A stretch of DNA of 6,732 nucleotides. Source: Candidatus Parcubacteria bacterium. Its GTDB lineage: Bacteria > Patescibacteriota > Minisyncoccia > Phycocordibacterales > UBA1006. Each line of letters opens with the position of its first letter. The stretch's first letter is position 1. The DNA lies in contig JALVJP010000111.1 of the NCBI GenBank assembly GCA_027028225.1, positions 1 to 6,732 on the forward strand. The letters are read 5' to 3'. The position numbers and the translations under genes were made by a program. Under the pieces are notes generated by a model. The model was given only the letters and a program-made list of their open reading frames with translations. It did not search any database and had not been told where the DNA came from. Positions 5,319-6,732 of the stretch are shown piece after piece.

Positions 5319-5736
5319 ACTTAACTCTCCAACACAGAGAAAAGGAAAAATAGCGGAAAAAGCGGTTATAGATCTTCTTAAAAGACGAGGATACCAAATC
5401 CTTGCGGAAAATTATGAAATACACGGACTTGGAGAAATAGATATAATTGCAAAGAAAGGAAAAACTATTCACATTATAGAAGTGAAATCAATCACACTAT
5501 CGGTTTCACCTGAAACAGGTATAAAAGAAGCAATGAAAAAGAGTTACAACCCGGCAGAAAACATCGATAAGAAAAAATATCAAAAAATATACAAAACGGC
5601 TCTAAAATATCTAGAAAAAGAAGATGTTTCTTATGAAACATTCCAAATCGATCTCTATCTCGTCTATAAAACAAGAGAAAATGAAGAAAAAACAAAGTTT
5701 TACGTGAAAAGAATAAAAAATCTTGTTGTTTCATGA
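5311..5736 (+). CDS. yraN: YraN/UPF0102 family nuclease-fold protein
   Basis: From ATG 5311 the product has 141 residues, slightly longer than the roughly 115-130 usual for the family. The N-terminal core GKIAEKAVIDLLKRRGYQIL (12-31), GLGEIDII (39-46) and the strand IHIIEVKS (53-60) match the UPF0102 pattern G..AE..A...L...GY.IL..N...GEID.I.....FVEVK, giving the D...ExK signature (Asp44, Glu57, Lys59) of a restriction-endonuclease-like fold. The family is widespread and its cellular role is not settled; links to DNA processing are likely. The 80-110 region has extra residues (YNPAENIDKKKY). Two parS-like dyads lie inside the coding sequence, encoding VSPET and VSYET, and a third overlaps the stop codon. 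The gene is probably leaderless and monocistronic, ending before a 17-bp hairpin. Confidence 0.88.
   Translation: MKQLNSPTQRKGKIAEKAVIDLLKRRGYQILAENYEIHGLGEIDIIAKKGKTIHIIEVKSITLSVSPETGIKEAMKKSYNPAENIDKKKYQKIYKTALKYLEKEDVSYETFQIDLYLVYKTRENEEKTKFYVKRIKNLVVS
5502..5517. repeat. parS-like dyad inside yraN, closest to canonical parS
   Basis: GGTTTCACCTGAAACA differs from the canonical parS TGTTTCACGTGAAACA at two positions (1 and 9). It encodes SVSPET of YraN (residues 64-69), so chance or coding constraint cannot be excluded. Confidence 0.4.
5625..5640. repeat. parS-like dyad inside yraN
   Basis: TGTTTCTTATGAAACA, identical to the sites at 4903 and 5754, here within codons 105-110 of yraN (DVSYET). 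Exact identity over 16 bases inside a gene argues for selection on DNA sequence. Confidence 0.6.
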
Positions 5737-5769
5737 GAAACAATTCATGTATTTGTTTCTTATGAAACA
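5727..5769. repeat. parS-like dyad pair 4, at the yraN stop
   Basis: Site 5727-5742 is TGTTTCATGAGAAACA and contains the yraN TGA stop (5734-5736). Site 5754-5769 is TGTTTCTTATGAAACA. The starts are 27 bases apart in inverted orientation. The right-hand site and its ATAAAAA tail repeat the sequence of pair 2, and the flanks TGTATTT and AAATACA enclose it. Confidence 0.65.
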
Positions 5770-5811
5770 TAAAAAATACAAGTACAGACCAATAAAGTAT
5801 GTACGATAAGC

Positions 5812-5851
5812 ATAAAAGACATTTTGTAATCATATACAAAATGTCTTTTAT
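5812..5851 (+). terminator. Terminator of yraN (17-bp hairpin)
   Basis: ATAAAAGACATTTTGTA (5812-5828) pairs perfectly with TACAAAATGTCTTTTAT (5835-5851), loop ATCATA. The T run lies within the 3' arm, as in the hairpin at 999-1037. It could act on both strands, but no minus-strand gene approaches from the right. Confidence 0.65.
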
Positions 5852-5856
5852 CCACA
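5848..5856 (+). other. Perfect consensus DnaA box
   Basis: TTATCCACA matches the consensus exactly. Its first four bases belong to the 3' arm of the yraN terminator hairpin and the CCACA lies outside. It is isolated, about 1.3 kb from the box cluster, and in the opposite orientation. Confidence 0.4.
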
Positions 5857-5928
5857 AACAACATGAAAATATTCAATACCTTAAGAGTATAAACATTTTT
5901 CAATAAGTATTCTTTTGATGGAAAAATA

Positions 5929-5937
5929 TGCTATACT
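5929..5937 (+). promoter_or_regulatory. Extended -10 promoter of clpP
   Basis: TGC-TATACT is an extended -10 box with ten bases to the ATG at 5948, so the expected leader is about four bases. The -10 lies inside TATACTCTT (5932-5940), whose exact inverse AAGAGTATA is at 5883-5891. The TTG at 5915 and ATG at 5918 in the same frame lie upstream of this promoter and are therefore rejected as starts. Confidence 0.55.
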
Positions 5938-5947
5938 CTTCGTATCT

Positions 5948-6529
5948 ATGCTTATACCAACAGTTATTGAAAAAACACACGCAGGAGAGCGTGCTTTTGA
6001 TATCTACTCACGACTTCTCAATGAGAGGATTGTATTTGTTGCAGGAGAGATTGAAACACACATGGCAAATACAATTGTCGCGCAACTCCTCCACCTCGAA
6101 CAAGAAGATCCGGAAAAGGATATCACCCTCTACATCAACTCACCAGGGGGGAGCATTTCCGCAGGTTTTGCGATTATCGATACGATGCACTACATCAAAC
6201 CAAAAGTCTCTACGGTTTGTGTAGGAATGGCCGCATCAATGGGGGCGATGATCCTCTCCCAAGGAGAGAAGGGAAAGCGGTATGTGCTTCCACATGCAAG
6301 CGTAATGATCCACCAACCGATGACAGGAGTTGAAGGACAGGCGAGCGATATTGCAATTACTGCAGAAAGAATTCTCTACCTTAAGAAAGAACTCACGAAA
6401 ATGCTTGCACAGGCGACAGGACAGAAGATTGCAAAAGTAGAACAGGATATTGATAGGGACTATTGGATGAATGCAGAACAGGCAAAACGCTACGGAATTG
6501 TTGATGCAGTAATTAAAAAAAGAAAATAG
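5948..6529 (+). CDS. clpP: ATP-dependent Clp protease proteolytic subunit ClpP
   Basis: With ATG 5948 the product has 193 residues, the usual ClpP length, and begins [23 protein letters not shown] as ClpP proteins do. ClpP forms two stacked heptameric rings that degrade substrates fed in by AAA+ unfoldases such as ClpX or ClpC. The catalytic triad is complete: Ser97 in GMAASMGA (93-100), His122 in MIHQP (120-124) and Asp171 in DRDYWM (169-174). The oxyanion-hole/substrate strand [11 protein letters not shown] (63-73) is intact. The alternative upstream start would add eleven residues ([11 protein letters not shown]) encoded by the promoter, so it is rejected. No partner ATPase gene lies in the window. 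The gene has its own promoter and is followed by an HU-family gene on the same strand after 114 bases. Confidence 0.96.
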   Translation: MLIPTVIEKTHAGERAFDIYSRLLNERIVFVAGEIETHMANTIVAQLLHLEQEDPEKDITLYINSPGGSISAGFAIIDTMHYIKPKVSTVCVGMAASMGAMILSQGEKGKRYVLPHASVMIHQPMTGVEGQASDIAITAERILYLKKELTKMLAQATGQKIAKVEQDIDRDYWMNAEQAKRYGIVDAVIKKRK

Positions 6530-6557
6530 TTTTTCTAAATCGTAAAGGTTTCAACCC

Positions 6558-6585
6558 TTGCTCTTTTTCTCTTAATGGGTAATAC
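6558..6585 (+). promoter_or_regulatory. Possible promoter of the HU-family gene
   Basis: TTGCTC (6558-6563), 16 bases, then TAATAC (6580-6585), preceded by TGGG. Transcription would start near 6592, leaving a leader of about 50 bases that holds a small foldback (CTTAA-CCGT-TTAAG just before the start) and only a weak AGAGAAAG ribosome-binding candidate. Read-through from clpP is an alternative, since no strong terminator separates them. Confidence 0.3.
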
Positions 6586-6643
6586 TTAACACATAGAGGG
6601 AGAATCTATTCTCTCTACTTAACCGTTTAAGAGAAAGAATAAT

Positions 6644-6732
6644 ATGAAGAAGCAAGATCTCATTAACATTGTTGTAGATATTACTGGAGGAACAAAGGTT
6701 CAAGCAGAGAATATCGTAAAAGCTATTTTTGA
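6644..6732 (+). CDS. hup: HU/IHF-family DNA-binding protein, 5' part
   Basis: The window contains the first 29 codons plus two bases, beginning MKKQDLINIVVDITGG and continuing TKVQAENIVKAIF. This matches the helix-turn-helix dimerisation part of HU/IHF proteins (compare MNKTDLI..VA...GL.K..AE..V.A.F), including the acidic-basic spacing and the final Phe. HU proteins are small dimers that bend and compact DNA and often assist DnaA at origins. The DNA-contacting beta arm is beyond the window, so HU and IHF cannot be told apart. The ATG was chosen because the family motif starts directly there. Confidence 0.88.
   Translation, partial: MKKQDLINIVVDITGGTKVQAENIVKAIF

Noticed and set aside
4749..5769. 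CRISPR array
   Set aside because: The repeats are short dyads with irregular distances, partly inside a gene, and there are no uniform spacers or cas genes.
5915..5947. Longer clpP start at TTG 5915 or ATG 5918
   Set aside because: The extra 11 residues match nothing in ClpP N-termini and are encoded by the extended -10 promoter; ATG 5948 gives the standard length.
6544..6568. Intrinsic terminator after clpP
   Set aside because: The GGT/ACC stem is only three to four pairs with a tiny loop; the T-rich tail alone is not enough.

Overview
The window looks like an ordinary stretch of chromosome from a small-genome, AT-rich bacterium. My best guess is Candidate Phyla Radiation / Patescibacteria (Parcubacteria-like). 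This rests on general impression: a tRNA without an encoded CCA, nearly no Shine-Dalgarno sequences, start codons sitting 3-10 bases behind good -10 boxes (leaderless mRNAs), a single-pass envelope protein of no recognised family, and REP-like intergenic hairpins. No taxonomic marker is complete enough to prove it.

Layout. Bases 1-179: end of an upstream unit (intrinsic terminator) and the exonuclease III promoter. 180-1004 (+): exonuclease III / AP endonuclease. It converges on 1021-2691 (-), a 556-residue protein with one membrane segment and what looks like a degenerate zinc-peptidase motif. Both genes stop inside one shared 17-bp hairpin. 2790-4289 (-): CCA-adding tRNA nucleotidyltransferase with an HD domain, ending in a strong terminator. 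4346-4417 (-): tRNA-Arg(UCG) without CCA, just upstream of the enzyme that would add it. 4418-5310: almost 900 bases without a convincing gene, but full of structure. 5311-5736 (+): YraN/UPF0102 nuclease-fold protein. 5948-6529 (+): ClpP protease. 6644-6732 (+): start of an HU/IHF-family nucleoid protein, cut by the window edge.

The most interesting part is the gap and its right flank. At 4510-4551 three DnaA-box-like 9-mers in one orientation lie within 42 bases, the middle one a perfect consensus box, and a second perfect box lies at 5848. From 4749 to 5769 there are ten copies of a 16-bp dyad, TGTTYC-N4-GRAACA in its general form. Its half-sites equal those of the ParB site parS, but the centre is usually ATAA/TTAT/ATAT instead of ACGT. 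Eight of the ten form four inverted pairs. Transcription mostly diverges from the gap, and in hand counts the plus strand is C-rich in the left-hand plus-strand gene and G-rich in the right-hand plus-strand gene. Together these suggest a replication origin with a partition-site cluster that has an altered central specificity. The competing reading is an operator family, because three of the dyads overlap a -10 box and a start codon.

The identified genes are housekeeping functions: DNA repair, tRNA maturation, a DNA-associated nuclease-fold protein, protein turnover and nucleoid structure. They do not form a single pathway.
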